Assembly (NCBI GenBank): GCA_017935025.1
Contig: JAGBIL010000017.1
Coordinates: forward strand, 56,042-120,041
DNA: 64,000 bases
Origin: Opitutales bacterium
GTDB lineage: Bacteria > Verrucomicrobiota > Verrucomicrobiia > Opitutales > UBA953
Direction of reading: 5' to 3'
Shown: positions 8,895 through 17,773 of the stretch, in pieces
Position numbering within the stretch: position 1 is the first letter of the stretch
Layout of the letters: every line of letters starts with the position of its first letter
Made by a program: the position numbers and the translations under genes
Notes under the pieces: generated by a model
Told to the model about the DNA's origin: nothing
The model's database searches: none
What the model saw: the letters and a program-made list of their open reading frames with translations, nothing else

Positions 8895-8986
8895 AAAAAT
8901 CAGCAGTAATCGAGGTTTCGGGAACGACGGGAACAGGGATATGGCAAACAAAGCGTTCCCGCCGTTCCCGAACCATCGATGAAAAA

Positions 8987-9814
8987 TCAGAATATGTAGC
9001 CGAATTGTCCGGCGAAGATAACATCGTTCGCCGACGTGAACAAACGCGGAGCAACCGTTACGGTCAGCCACCAATTTTCCGCTTCGTAACAGCAATTCGG
9101 TCCGGCATAAAATTGGTCTTCGACAAAGCCGTTCGCATCATAAAGGAAAGAATAAACACCTTCGACGCCGAGACGAAATCCGCCGCCGACATTGTAGGAC
9201 GCGCCCGCAGCGAGCGAATATTCCGTGGAATCAAACGTCGAATCCGTGCTGCCCGTCGCCGGATCGCCCTTCACCGACGTAAACGCAACGCCCGGCGTAA
9301 ACGCGAGTACCAAGTCGTCATTCAGGAAATTTTTCTGGAAAATCAAACCGAGCTCAAACGTGATGTCACGTGCACTTGATTGGTCCGCTCCTGCGAACGC
9401 CCAACTGAAACCTCCGACGAGCGAAAGTCCGAAGGGATGATCACGGTTCTCGGGATCGAGGATCATGTTTTTCATCCCGACGGAAATTCCCGTGAAGTTG
9501 AAATCATGCGCGCGGGATTCCGCAATTTTTCTTGCATAACGCGTGCTCATATATTCGTGCCCGAAATCAAGGGAAGCGGCAATTTCGAGCGTTTCCGTCG
9601 CACCGTAGGCAAATTCGAGCGCAGGAGCGGTGGAAACCGCCGTACCGTGATCCGTCGCAACGGACGATTCCCAGTTGAGCGTTACTTCCAAATCGCCCAA
9701 CCCTGCGGGTGCGGCATCGTCGGTAATCACAAAAATACCGGCGAATGCGTTAACTGCGGGAATCGCACCCGCTGCCAGAACTGCGCCCAGCTTTGATAAC
9801 TTATTTTTATTCAT
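8987..9814 (-). CDS. Outer-membrane beta-barrel protein of unknown substrate
   Basis: The 275 aa product starts with a clear signal peptide (MNKNKLSKLGAVLAAGAIPAVNAFAG). The rest shows alternating amphipathic strands with Gly and aromatic residues and ends in phenylalanine (GQFGYIF), typical of barrels inserted by BamA. ATG at 9814 was chosen because it heads the signal peptide; longer readings would run through the regulatory region. A Fur-like palindrome at 9874-9888 and the neighbouring feo operon suggest, but do not prove, a role in metal uptake or response. A general porin or TMBB transporter remains possible. Confidence 0.75.
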   Translation of the reverse strand: MNKNKLSKLGAVLAAGAIPAVNAFAGIFVITDDAAPAGLGDLEVTLNWESSVATDHGTAVSTAPALEFAYGATETLEIAASLDFGHEYMSTRYARKIAESRAHDFNFTGISVGMKNMILDPENRDHPFGLSLVGGFSWAFAGADQSSARDITFELGLIFQKNFLNDDLVLAFTPGVAFTSVKGDPATGSTDSTFDSTEYSLAAGASYNVGGGFRLGVEGVYSFLYDANGFVEDQFYAGPNCCYEAENWWLTVTVAPRLFTSANDVIFAGQFGYIF

Positions 9815-9859
9815 AGTAAGAAAAAAACTGGACGCAAGAAAATAAGACTCGTTCTCGGT

Positions 9860-9888
9860 TGTCAATTCGTTTTTAAGAATAATTCTCA
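9860..9888 (-). promoter_or_regulatory. Candidate -35 box and Fur-like palindrome upstream of the barrel gene
   Basis: The minus-strand 15-mer TGAGAATTATTCTTA (9874-9888) is a 7-1-7 inverted repeat with one mismatch. It matches the Fur core TGATAATNATTATCA at 11 of 14 positions. A perfect -35 TTGACA (9860-9865) lies just downstream; the -10 box is poor. The gene start is at 9814. Confidence 0.5.
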
Positions 9889-10026
9889 ATTTCATAAAAA
9901 AAAGCACACCGAAGAATGCAAATGAACCCCTTACTGCCGGACAAATCCTCGGCTCAGGTACTTCTTAAATGAGAAATTAGTTATTAGGAGATTTTCTTTT
10001 TTCCTAAAAACTTCGCGTTCTTCGCG

Positions 10027-10530
10027 TTAAAAAAGTCCGGGCGTTGCGGAAAATCGCCGAGCAATCTCTGCTCCGCGTTCACCGAGAGCGCCGAACATTT
10101 CCCGCAGGGGAATTTTCACGAAATCACGTTCCCGCCAGCGAGGATGCGGAAGGCGCAAAAACGCCGTGTCGCGCGTCTCGTTTTCAAAAAAAATCAGATC
10201 CAAATCCAAAGTTCTCGGCGCATTCGGGAACGGGCGATCCCGCCCGAACTGTGTTTCGATTGAAAGCAACTGCGCGAGAAATTCCTCCGGCGAAATGTTT
10301 TCGGGCACGCCGACCAACGCCGTCGCATTCAAAAAATCCGGCTGATTTGCATAGCCGACGGGTTCCGTTTCGTAAAACGAGGAGCGCGCAAGAACCTTGT
10401 TCCCGCGCGCTTCCAGAGCAACCAGCGCGGCGTTCAGCGTTCCCGCGCGGTCTCCGAGATTCGCGCCCAACGCAACCACGGCGAAGCGCAAATTCCCGGG
10501 AAAATCACTGCTTACCGACGAACCGTGCAT
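10027..10530 (-). CDS. folK: 2-amino-4-hydroxy-6-hydroxymethyldihydropteridine pyrophosphokinase
   Basis: HPPK transfers pyrophosphate from ATP to hydroxymethyldihydropterin in folate synthesis. The 167 aa sequence has the expected LGANLGDR near the N-terminus, FYETEPVGY, the metal/ATP motif PRTLDLDLI and LPHPRWRERDFV. The start overlaps the end of pheT by 19 bp, so translation is probably coupled. No other folate gene is nearby. Confidence 0.94.
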   Translation of the reverse strand: MHGSSVSSDFPGNLRFAVVALGANLGDRAGTLNAALVALEARGNKVLARSSFYETEPVGYANQPDFLNATALVGVPENISPEEFLAQLLSIETQFGRDRPFPNAPRTLDLDLIFFENETRDTAFLRLPHPRWRERDFVKIPLREMFGALGERGAEIARRFSATPGLF

Positions 10531-12965
10531 TTCACGGCGCGCTCGATATCGAGCATGATTTTTTCAAAAACTTTCATCACTTCCGCATCCGTCAGCGTTT
10601 TCGTTTCCGAGCGGAAAACGATTTCAAACGCGAGGGATTTTTTGCCTTCCGGCAAACCTTTGCCCGCATAAACGTCGAAGCAATTGACTTTTTCGACGCT
10701 GAACTGCTTTGCGGTCGCCTTCGTCGCCGTCGCCTTGAGACGGTCGGCAACGTCGCCTGCGGGAACGTTCGCATCGACGATCAGAGCAATATCTTTCGTT
10801 ACCGGCGGGAACGACGAGAACGGCTTGAAGCGCGTGCGCTTCGGCGGATTTTTGAAAACGTCCTGCGTAAACAAAATTTCTCCGGCGATAACCGTGCCGT
10901 CGATATCCCAAGTTTGCTGGGCGAGTTTCACGTTAACCAAGCCGAGCGCGAGTTCGAGCGCGCGAGCACGGTCGCTCCCGGCGGCGGAATGCCCTTTCTG
11001 CCAAATCGGAGTCGCGTCCGCATCCATTGCGGAGAACAACAAACGCTGCTCGGCGATTCCGGCGCGCGCGGCGATATCGAGGCAAAGTTTTTTCGCAAAA
11101 TAGAAATCGATTTTCTCGCGGGAACGCCACGAGCGCGTTACCGGCTCGGCGAGCGCGACAAACGCGACGGAAATCAGTTCGCGCAACGACCCGTCTTTTT
11201 GCGGACGGAACACGGTCCCGATTTCAAACAGGCGGCGCGGTTCGTTGTGCGCGGCAAGGTTGAGTTTCAACGCATCAAGCAAGCCCGGAAGAAGCGACGG
11301 TCGAATGTGCGACTGGTCGCTCGTAAGCGGATTCGCCAGCGCGAGCGCCGCCGTCATTTTTTCACCGAAACATTTTTTGAGTTCGACGGAATCGCGCAGC
11401 GTGTAGTGAACACATTCCGCAAAGCCCTGCCCCGCGAGCAACGCGACCGCCTTGCGACGGAAATCCGCTGCGGGAGCGTCGATTTCGGGAGTTTTCGGCG
11501 CAGGAATCGCTTCCGACGGAATTGTATCCGTGCCGTAAATACGTACAAATTCTTCCACGAGGTCAATCGGGCGATCGACTTCCGGACGGAACGCGGGAAC
11601 GAGCACGCGCCACGCGGAACCTTTTTCCGTGACGGAAAATCCGAGCCGCCGGAAAATATCGAGAATCGCCGCATCTTCCACGGCGTAACCGCAACGTTCC
11701 CGTACATAATCGCCGCAAATTTCGATTTCGCGATCTCCGCGCGGGAGCGCACCGAGGGAAATTTGAGGACCGGAAATTTCGCCGCCCGCAATTTCGCAAA
11801 TCAGCTGCGCGGCGCGAGCGCCTGCCTTGGCGACCATTGTCGGATCAACGTCGCGCGTAAAGCGCGTCGAGCTGTCGGACGAAAGCACGAGGCGGCGCGA
11901 AGTTTTGCGCACGTTTGCGGGATTGAACCATGCAGCTTCGAGCACGACATCGACCGTCGCATCCGTCACGCCGGATTCTTCGCCGCCCATCACCCCGGCA
12001 ACCACGAGCGGTTTTTCCGCATCGGCGATCAGGCACATTTCGGGAGAAAGCTCGTAATCCTTTCCGTCGAGCAACTTGATTTTTTCGCCTTCGGCGGCTT
12101 GGCGCACGCAAATCGTGTTCCCGCCGATTTTGGCGGCATCAAACGCGTGAAGCGGGCAACCGAGCTCCATCAGCACCCAATTCGTGATGTCGACTACGTT
12201 ATTGATCGGGCGCAAGCCGACGGCGAGCAAATCGCGCTGCATCCATTCGGGAGACGGCGCAATTTTCACGCCGCGAATCGAAAACGCATTGTAAAAGGCG
12301 CAATTCGGAGACGTGATTTCGAGTTTTTTCAAAAGAGAATTTTCTGCGGGAACGGCGGATACGGGCGCAAGATTCTGCGGGAACGCCGGCATTTTCAGCG
12401 GCTTGTCGAAATACGCCGCAAGATCGCGTGCCACACCGACAATACTCAGGCAGTCACCGCGGTTCGCCGTGATCGAAATATCGAAAACCGTATCGGCAGG
12501 CGGGAAATGATCGTTAATCGAGGTGCCGAGCGGCAAATCGCGCTCCGTGAGAATGAGCAATCCCGCGTGATCCTCGCTGATGCCGAGCTCGCGCGCCGAG
12601 CACATCATGCCCTGCGAAACTTCGCCGCGCATTTTCGTTTCGTTGATGGCGAATCCGCCCGGCATCACCGCGCCGGGAAGCGCCACGGGAACGATGTCCC
12701 CCGCCTTAAAATTTTTCGCGCCGCAAACGATCTGGCGAATCGTTCCGTCGCCGACATCAACTTGGCAAACGCTCAAGTGATCGCTGTTTGCGTGCGGGAC
12801 AAAGGAAAGGATTTTCCCGATAACAATGTGTTCGAGCGGCACCAAGCCCGCCGAGGAAATTTCTTCAACTTCAAGTCCGATCATCGGGAGCGCATCCGCA
12901 ATTTCTTCTGCGGGAACGTCGCTCAAATCCACATACTTATTCAACCACTGGAGGGAAACTTTCAT
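10512..12965 (-). CDS. pheT: Phenylalanyl-tRNA synthetase beta subunit
   Basis: PheT is the 817 aa beta subunit of the alpha2-beta2 synthetase. The N-terminus MKVSLQWLNKYVDLSDVPAE leads into the EMAP-like tRNA-binding domain. B3/B4 editing and B5 domains follow, then the catalytic-like core, then an anticodon-binding ferredoxin-fold domain in the last 90 or so residues (FSSFPPVTKDIALIV). The pheS partner is not in this window, so the subunits are encoded apart. folK follows with an overlap. Confidence 0.97.
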   Translation of the reverse strand: MKVSLQWLNKYVDLSDVPAEEIADALPMIGLEVEEISSAGLVPLEHIVIGKILSFVPHANSDHLSVCQVDVGDGTIRQIVCGAKNFKAGDIVPVALPGAVMPGGFAINETKMRGEVSQGMMCSARELGISEDHAGLLILTERDLPLGTSINDHFPPADTVFDISITANRGDCLSIVGVARDLAAYFDKPLKMPAFPQNLAPVSAVPAENSLLKKLEITSPNCAFYNAFSIRGVKIAPSPEWMQRDLLAVGLRPINNVVDITNWVLMELGCPLHAFDAAKIGGNTICVRQAAEGEKIKLLDGKDYELSPEMCLIADAEKPLVVAGVMGGEESGVTDATVDVVLEAAWFNPANVRKTSRRLVLSSDSSTRFTRDVDPTMVAKAGARAAQLICEIAGGEISGPQISLGALPRGDREIEICGDYVRERCGYAVEDAAILDIFRRLGFSVTEKGSAWRVLVPAFRPEVDRPIDLVEEFVRIYGTDTIPSEAIPAPKTPEIDAPAADFRRKAVALLAGQGFAECVHYTLRDSVELKKCFGEKMTAALALANPLTSDQSHIRPSLLPGLLDALKLNLAAHNEPRRLFEIGTVFRPQKDGSLRELISVAFVALAEPVTRSWRSREKIDFYFAKKLCLDIAARAGIAEQRLLFSAMDADATPIWQKGHSAAGSDRARALELALGLVNVKLAQQTWDIDGTVIAGEILFTQDVFKNPPKRTRFKPFSSFPPVTKDIALIVDANVPAGDVADRLKATATKATAKQFSVEKVNCFDVYAGKGLPEGKKSLAFEIVFRSETKTLTDAEVMKVFEKIMLDIERAVKCTVRR

Positions 12966-13010
12966 AATTGGCGAAATATGATAGACGTTCCCTCCCGCAC
13001 GCGCAAAACA

Positions 13011-13125
13011 GAAATTTAGCGAAGCGCCAGGTGATTAATGAGAAGAATGGGATGAATGAGAGAAATGGGAAAATACTCATTCTTCTCTTTCTTCCCATTC
13101 CTCTCATTATGCTTCGCTAAATTTC
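13011..13125. repeat. Composite palindromic intergenic element
   Basis: Perfect 15-bp outer arms GAAATTTAGCGAAGC (13011-13025) and its complement (13111-13125) enclose imperfect inner arms made of GAGAAGAATGGGATGAATGAG-like words and their mirror. The element fills the gap between the divergent pheT and gpmI genes. The outer arm shares its TAAATTTCAATT word with the elements upstream of parA and alaS. Confidence 0.7.
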
Positions 13126-13168
13126 AATTTGCCCCGTAGCCGCGAAAAGCACAAAATTTTTTCCACTT

Positions 13169-14740
13169 ATGAGCAAAACAGTTCTACTCGTTATTCGTGA
13201 CGGTTGGGGAGCCAACCACAACGCCGCGCAGGATAAATACAATGCGCTCAAAATCGCGAACATTCCGTTCTCGAACAAACTTTCCGCAGAATGTCCGCGC
13301 ACGGAAGTCGCCGCCCACGGTCCCGCCGTCGGTCTTCCCGAAGGCATCATGGGCAACTCCGAAGTCGGACACCAAAACATCGGCGCAGGACGCATCGTTC
13401 CGCAGGAAATCATGCGCATCGACCTCGGCTTGACCGATGAAGGGATGAAAAACAATGTCGTGCTCCAAGCCGCTTTCAGCAACGTAATCGCGAAAAACTC
13501 CACGCTCCACCTCATGGGGCTCGCGAGCGCGGCGGGCGTGCACTCGACGCTCCCGCACCTCTACGGCTTGATTCGCGGAGCGAAAGCCGCCGGCGTGCAA
13601 AACGTCTGCATTCACGCGTTTATGGACGGACGCGACAGCCCGCCCACAAGCGGCATCGGTTTCATCAGCGAAATCGAAGACGAATGCGCGAAAATCGGTC
13701 TCGGCAAAATCGCAACGGTTTCCGGTCGCTTCTGGGCAATGGACCGCGACAATCGCTGGAACCGCGTTGAAAAAGCGTACAACTGCCTTGTCGGCGGGGA
13801 CGCGCTCACGGCGGAATCCGCCACCGCCGCCGTCGAATGGTATTACAACAATCCGTCGAGCGATTCCGAACAGGGAGACGAATTTGTCCTCCCGACCCGC
13901 GTCGTTAAAGACGGCGTTCCCGTCGGGTCCATCAAGGACGGCGACAGCGTCATTTTCTTCAACTTCCGCGGCGACCGCCCGCGCGAACTCACGCACGCGT
14001 TCATCGACAACACGTTCGACGGGTTCCCGCGCGCCAAGAAACTCGATATTTACTACGCGACGATGACCGAATACCAAAAAGGTCTCTGCCCGAATGTCGT
14101 TTTCCCGAAACCGGCCCCGATGACAAACATTCTCGGCGATTGGATCGCGAAACAGGGACTCACGCAGTTCCGCACGGCGGAAACGGAAAAGTTCCCGCAC
14201 GTTACGTTCTTCTTCAACGACTACCGCGACGAACCGTTCCCGGGCGAAGAACGCGGACTGATTCCGTCCCCGAAAGAAGTCGCCACCTACGACCAAAAAC
14301 CGGAAATGTCTGCTGAAGGCGTTTGCGAATCCACGATTAACGCACTCCGCAGCGGGAAATACGCACTCATCGTGACGAATTTTGCCAATCCGGACATGGT
14401 CGGACACACGGGCAAACAGCCGGCAATTCTCAAAGCCGTCGAAACCGTCGACAAATGCCTCGAACGCATTTGCGCCGTTGCCGACGAATGCGGCGTAGAT
14501 ATGCTCATCACCGCCGACCACGGGAACGTCGACGAAATGTACGACGAAGCAACGAAAGGTCCGCACACGCAACACACGCTCAATCCGGTCGAAGTCTTGC
14601 TCTACGGCAAAGATGTCAAGAACGTGAAACTGCGTCAGAACGGCGGTGCGCTCGGCGACATCGCTCCGACGCTTCTCGACATGATGGGCTTGCCCACGCC
14701 TCCGGAAATGACCGGAAAATCCCTGATCGAAAAATCTTAA
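13169..14740 (+). CDS. gpmI: 2,3-bisphosphoglycerate-independent phosphoglycerate mutase
   Basis: This Mn-dependent enzyme interconverts 3- and 2-phosphoglycerate in glycolysis and gluconeogenesis. The N-terminal metal motif is RDGWG. The phosphoserine nucleophile is S64 in [14 protein letters not shown]. Later metal ligands sit in [10 protein letters not shown] and near [11 protein letters not shown]. At 523 aa it is full length. The gene is monocistronic, with a long palindrome upstream and a bidirectional terminator downstream. Confidence 0.97.
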   Translation: MSKTVLLVIRDGWGANHNAAQDKYNALKIANIPFSNKLSAECPRTEVAAHGPAVGLPEGIMGNSEVGHQNIGAGRIVPQEIMRIDLGLTDEGMKNNVVLQAAFSNVIAKNSTLHLMGLASAAGVHSTLPHLYGLIRGAKAAGVQNVCIHAFMDGRDSPPTSGIGFISEIEDECAKIGLGKIATVSGRFWAMDRDNRWNRVEKAYNCLVGGDALTAESATAAVEWYYNNPSSDSEQGDEFVLPTRVVKDGVPVGSIKDGDSVIFFNFRGDRPRELTHAFIDNTFDGFPRAKKLDIYYATMTEYQKGLCPNVVFPKPAPMTNILGDWIAKQGLTQFRTAETEKFPHVTFFFNDYRDEPFPGEERGLIPSPKEVATYDQKPEMSAEGVCESTINALRSGKYALIVTNFANPDMVGHTGKQPAILKAVETVDKCLERICAVADECGVDMLITADHGNVDEMYDEATKGPHTQHTLNPVEVLLYGKDVKNVKLRQNGGALGDIAPTLLDMMGLPTPPEMTGKSLIEKS

Positions 14741-14755
14741 GGATTAAAACTTAAA

Positions 14756-14797
14756 CAACGCGTTCCCGTGAAACTTTTCGCGGGAACGCTTTGTTTT
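14756..14797. terminator. Bidirectional terminator made of paired GCGGGAACG words
   Basis: CGCGTTCCCG pairs with CGGGAACGC across a short loop (GTGAAACTTTTCG), with a T-rich tail. It lies between the convergent gpmI and pdxA genes. Confidence 0.88.
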
Positions 14798-14817
14798 GTC
14801 AGTTTGTATATAAAAAA

Positions 14818-15762
14818 TCAGGACGAAAGAATTTTCGCCATTTTCACGGCGTTGGCAAAACTGCGAATCTGCGCGATACCTTTCCCTGCAATGTCGTACG
14901 CCGTACCGTGGTCGGGCGACGTTCGAATAAACGGCAAGCCCAGCGAAATATTCACGGCTTCGTCAAACTCCACGGTTTTCAACGGAGCCAGCGCTTGGTC
15001 GTGATAAAGTGCGACGACGACATCAAACTCGCCGCGCAACTGACGCGCAAAAATCGTGTCTGCGGGAACGCAATGCGAAAGCCCGGGGAATCGCGAACGC
15101 AATTTTTCCAAAACCGGTTCGATTATCTCAATTTCTTCCCGTCCCAAAATCCCCTGCTCTCCCGCGTGCGGATTCAACCCGCCCACCCCGATTGAGCAGG
15201 AAACGCGGCGAGATGCCGCTTCTCCCAAGGCAAAGCGACCGGAGTCCGCTTCTCCCGTTTTGCGGGCGAGGAAGGAGGCTTGTTCGACGGCGCGGGAAAG
15301 CGTTTCTTCCGTAAGTGCGGCGGGAACGTCTCGAAGCGGAATGTGCCACGTCGCCAGCACGACGGAGAGTTTTCCCCCGGCAAAAGCCATCACGGGAACG
15401 CCGCCCCAGCGTGCTGCAAAAAACTCGGTTTGTCCGGGAAACTCGTAGCCGATACTTTTCAGCCCGGCTTTGTTCACGGGCGCGGTAACAACGGCGGAGA
15501 ATTCGCCGTCGCGCGTTCCCGCCGCCGCGCGCTCCATCGCGGCGAGCGCAACACACTGTCCGGCTTCGCTCGGTGCGCCGGGCGTAATTTCAAAATTTTC
15601 TTCGCCTACGGCGATGCCCTCGCACGGCAACGAATCGAGCCACGTCTTCGGTCCGATTGCCGTCACGTTTTGCGCCTCTTCCGGATTTTCCGCCAACCAG
15701 CGCTCAATGATTTCCGGACCGACGCCGGCGGGATCACCGCAAGTGAGTGCGATTTTTTTCAT
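14818..15762 (-). CDS. pdxA: 4-hydroxythreonine-4-phosphate dehydrogenase
   Basis: PdxA oxidises 4-phosphohydroxy-L-threonine in the DXP-dependent pyridoxal phosphate pathway. The start MKKIALTCGDPAGVGPEII is the family signature. Metal-binding histidines occur in TWHIPLRDV, GLNPHAGE and YHDQALAPLK, and substrate binding in RTSPDHGTAYDIAG. ATG at 15762 was chosen over a longer reading that overlaps the upstream gene. Its stop and the upstream stop leave only 10 bp, so it is probably co-transcribed with the FmdB-like gene. Confidence 0.96.
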   Translation of the reverse strand: MKKIALTCGDPAGVGPEIIERWLAENPEEAQNVTAIGPKTWLDSLPCEGIAVGEENFEITPGAPSEAGQCVALAAMERAAAGTRDGEFSAVVTAPVNKAGLKSIGYEFPGQTEFFAARWGGVPVMAFAGGKLSVVLATWHIPLRDVPAALTEETLSRAVEQASFLARKTGEADSGRFALGEAASRRVSCSIGVGGLNPHAGEQGILGREEIEIIEPVLEKLRSRFPGLSHCVPADTIFARQLRGEFDVVVALYHDQALAPLKTVEFDEAVNISLGLPFIRTSPDHGTAYDIAGKGIAQIRSFANAVKMAKILSS

Positions 15763-15772
15763 GGCGGAAAAG

Positions 15773-16162
15773 TCAGTGTTTTTTGCGGCAAGACGAACAC
15801 GAACATCCGTCTCCGTGCAAAAGTCTGTCTTCGTGCGGAAGCAACTCGTTCCCGCGCGGTTTGCGGAACGTTTCCGGCGCATTCGGGTCCGAGCCCGCCG
15901 TTTTGTGATAAACGCCCGTCGCGGCGTCGCGCACGTATTTGGTGAAGCCGCGCGACGCGAGGTAATTTTCGTCGGTGCTTTTACGTTTCATTTCCCCTTC
16001 GGAATACTGCGTCGCCAAGCCGAGCGGAGAAAATACGCGCCGCAACGGAGCGCCCGTCAGCGGATGGTGCGTCAGCGGCGCGTCGTTCAAGCCCTGCTCG
16101 ATTTCGAGCTGAGCGCCCTCGCTCCCGTCGGGATTAATGATTGCGTAAATAAAAGTCGGCAT
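15773..16162 (-). CDS. FmdB-like protein that has lost its zinc-ribbon cysteines
   Basis: The N-terminus MPTFIYAI and the segment APLTHHPLTGAPLRRVFSP follow the FmdB/putative regulatory zinc-ribbon pattern (MPTYEY..C..C, then CP.CG..LRRV.S). The positions of both CXXC knuckles hold other residues, with HHPLTG in place of CP-CG. A separate cysteine group CSCSSC lies at the extreme C-terminus of the 129 aa protein. It is immediately upstream of pdxA. The family link is by pattern only and the function is unknown. Confidence 0.6.
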   Translation of the reverse strand: MPTFIYAIINPDGSEGAQLEIEQGLNDAPLTHHPLTGAPLRRVFSPLGLATQYSEGEMKRKSTDENYLASRGFTKYVRDAATGVYHKTAGSDPNAPETFRKPRGNELLPHEDRLLHGDGCSCSSCRKKH

Positions 16163-16218
16163 CTTTCCCGCAAGATTACTCGGGTTTCCCCCGCCCTTAA
16201 AGTTTTTTTATAAAAAAG

Positions 16219-16266
16219 AAAAGCGTTCCCGCGGAAATCGGCTTTCGCCGCGCGGGAACGCCTTTA
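16219..16266 (-). terminator. Terminator of the kbl transcript
   Basis: GCGTTCCCGCGG and CCGCGCGGGAACGC form the stem, with an inner GGCGAAAGCC mini-hairpin on the minus strand and a T-rich tail. Its reverse complement closely resembles the terminators at 58171 and 59130, so this is a dispersed terminator family. Confidence 0.85.
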
Positions 16267-16301
16267 ACTGCTAACTTTTAACAGCCAGCTCTTAGCTTTT
16301 T

Positions 16302-16417
16302 AGTGAATAACGAATAATGAATAGTGAACAATTCAGTGCGAAAGCCTTCGGCTTTTCATTTCTAACTCTTTAAAGCACTGCGTTATTCATTGTAAACTAT
16401 TCACTGTTCATTAAACC
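16302..16417. repeat. Long palindromic intergenic repeat, type B copy 2
   Basis: The left arm AGTGAATAACGAATAATGAA and the right arm TTATTCATTGTAAACTATTC flank a central AAGCC-GGCTT mini-hairpin. This is the same layout as the copies at 5988 and 60625. It lies just downstream of kbl, before its terminator. Confidence 0.75.
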
Positions 16418-16436
16418 AATAGCTTTAATCTCGCTC

Positions 16437-17630
16437 TTACGCTCCGAGTTCGTTTTTGACCTCGATGAACGCGGCGAGTGCCTTTTCCAAGTCGGCGCGC
16501 GTGTGTCCCGCCGTAATTTGCGTGCGGATACGCGCCTTGCCTTTCGGCACAACCGGATAGAAGAAGCCGATCGCGTAGATGCCCTTTTCGAGCAGGCGGC
16601 GGGAATACTCCTGCGCCAAGCGCGCGTCGCCGAGCATGACGGGAACGACCGGGTGCGTGCCCGGAACGACGTTGAAGCCCGCCTTCGTCAACCCTTCGCG
16701 CCAGAATTTCGTGTTTTCCTGAATGCGTTGGACAAACGACGGATCGTTTTCGAGCAATTCGAGCGCCTTGAGCGCGCCGCCGACAATCGCCGGGGCAATC
16801 GAGTTGGAAAACAGGTACGGGCGGGACTGTTGACGGAGCAAGTCGATGATTTCTTTTTTACCCGAAGTAAAGCCGCCGGAGCCGCCGGAAATGCCCTTGC
16901 CGAGCGTTCCCGTGATGACGTCCACGCGATCCATCACGCCGCAATGTTCGTGCGTGCCGCGTCCCGTTGCGCCGAGGCAACCCGTGGAGTGGCATTCGTC
17001 AAAACCGACGAGCGCGTCGTACTTGTCGGCGAGGTCGCAAATGCCCTTGAGGTTTGCGATAACGCCGTCCATCGAGAACGAGCCGTCCGTGAAAATCATG
17101 ATGTTTTTCGCTCCCGCCGCACGCGCTTCCTGAAGCTTGGCTTCGAGGTCTGCCATGTCGTTATTTTTGTAGCGGAAACGCATCGCTTTGCAAAGACGCA
17201 CGCCGTCGATAATCGAAGCGTGGTTGAGTTCGTCGGAAATAATCGCGTCGCCTTCCTTGAGGAGGCATTCGAAGAGACCGCCGTTCGCGTCGAAGCACGC
17301 GCCGTAGAGGATGGTGTCTTCGGTTTTGAGGAATTTGGAAATCGCGGCTTCGAGCTGTTTGTGAATCGTTTGCGTGCCGCAAATGAAGCGGACGGACGCG
17401 CAACCGAATCCGTACTTGTCGAGCGCTTCGTGCGCCGCCTTGATGACATCCGGATTGTCCGCGAGCCCGAGGTAGTTGTTCGCGCACATATTGATGACTT
17501 CGCGCCCGTCTTCGAGGCGAATGTGCGCCGCCTGCGGGCTGGCGATCACGCGTTCTTCCTTGTAAAGCCCGGCTTCGCGGATTTCGGCGAGGCGAGCATT
17601 CACCGTTTCAAGATAGCTTTTGTATGCCAT
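16437..17630 (-). CDS. kbl: Glycine C-acetyltransferase (2-amino-3-ketobutyrate CoA ligase)
   Basis: This PLP enzyme cleaves 2-amino-3-oxobutyrate with CoA to glycine and acetyl-CoA in threonine catabolism. [22 protein letters not shown] and the PLP lysine motif [14 protein letters not shown] (K245) are clear. ATG at 17630 (MAYKSYLE) gives 397 aa, the normal length; upstream readings run into non-coding sequence. The usual partner threonine dehydrogenase (tdh) is not adjacent. A related alpha-oxoamine synthase is the only alternative, but the match to Kbl is strong. Confidence 0.94.
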   Translation of the reverse strand: MAYKSYLETVNARLAEIREAGLYKEERVIASPQAAHIRLEDGREVINMCANNYLGLADNPDVIKAAHEALDKYGFGCASVRFICGTQTIHKQLEAAISKFLKTEDTILYGACFDANGGLFECLLKEGDAIISDELNHASIIDGVRLCKAMRFRYKNNDMADLEAKLQEARAAGAKNIMIFTDGSFSMDGVIANLKGICDLADKYDALVGFDECHSTGCLGATGRGTHEHCGVMDRVDVITGTLGKGISGGSGGFTSGKKEIIDLLRQQSRPYLFSNSIAPAIVGGALKALELLENDPSFVQRIQENTKFWREGLTKAGFNVVPGTHPVVPVMLGDARLAQEYSRRLLEKGIYAIGFFYPVVPKGKARIRTQITAGHTRADLEKALAAFIEVKNELGA

Positions 17631-17773
17631 AGTTCTTGGAATAAATTGAGGTTTAAAAGACCAGGATTTTACTCCGATTCTCCGTTTCGGAAAGGAAAAA
17701 CTCTCGCGGGAACGCACTTGCGGGAAAACCTTGCAAGCCGGCGGGAACGCGATTTTCATTTTTCGGAAGAAAA

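Noticed and set aside
10044..13019. 991-codon plus-strand frame opposite pheT and folK
   Set aside because: It is an antisense shadow of two certain genes with biased composition and no recognisable domain.
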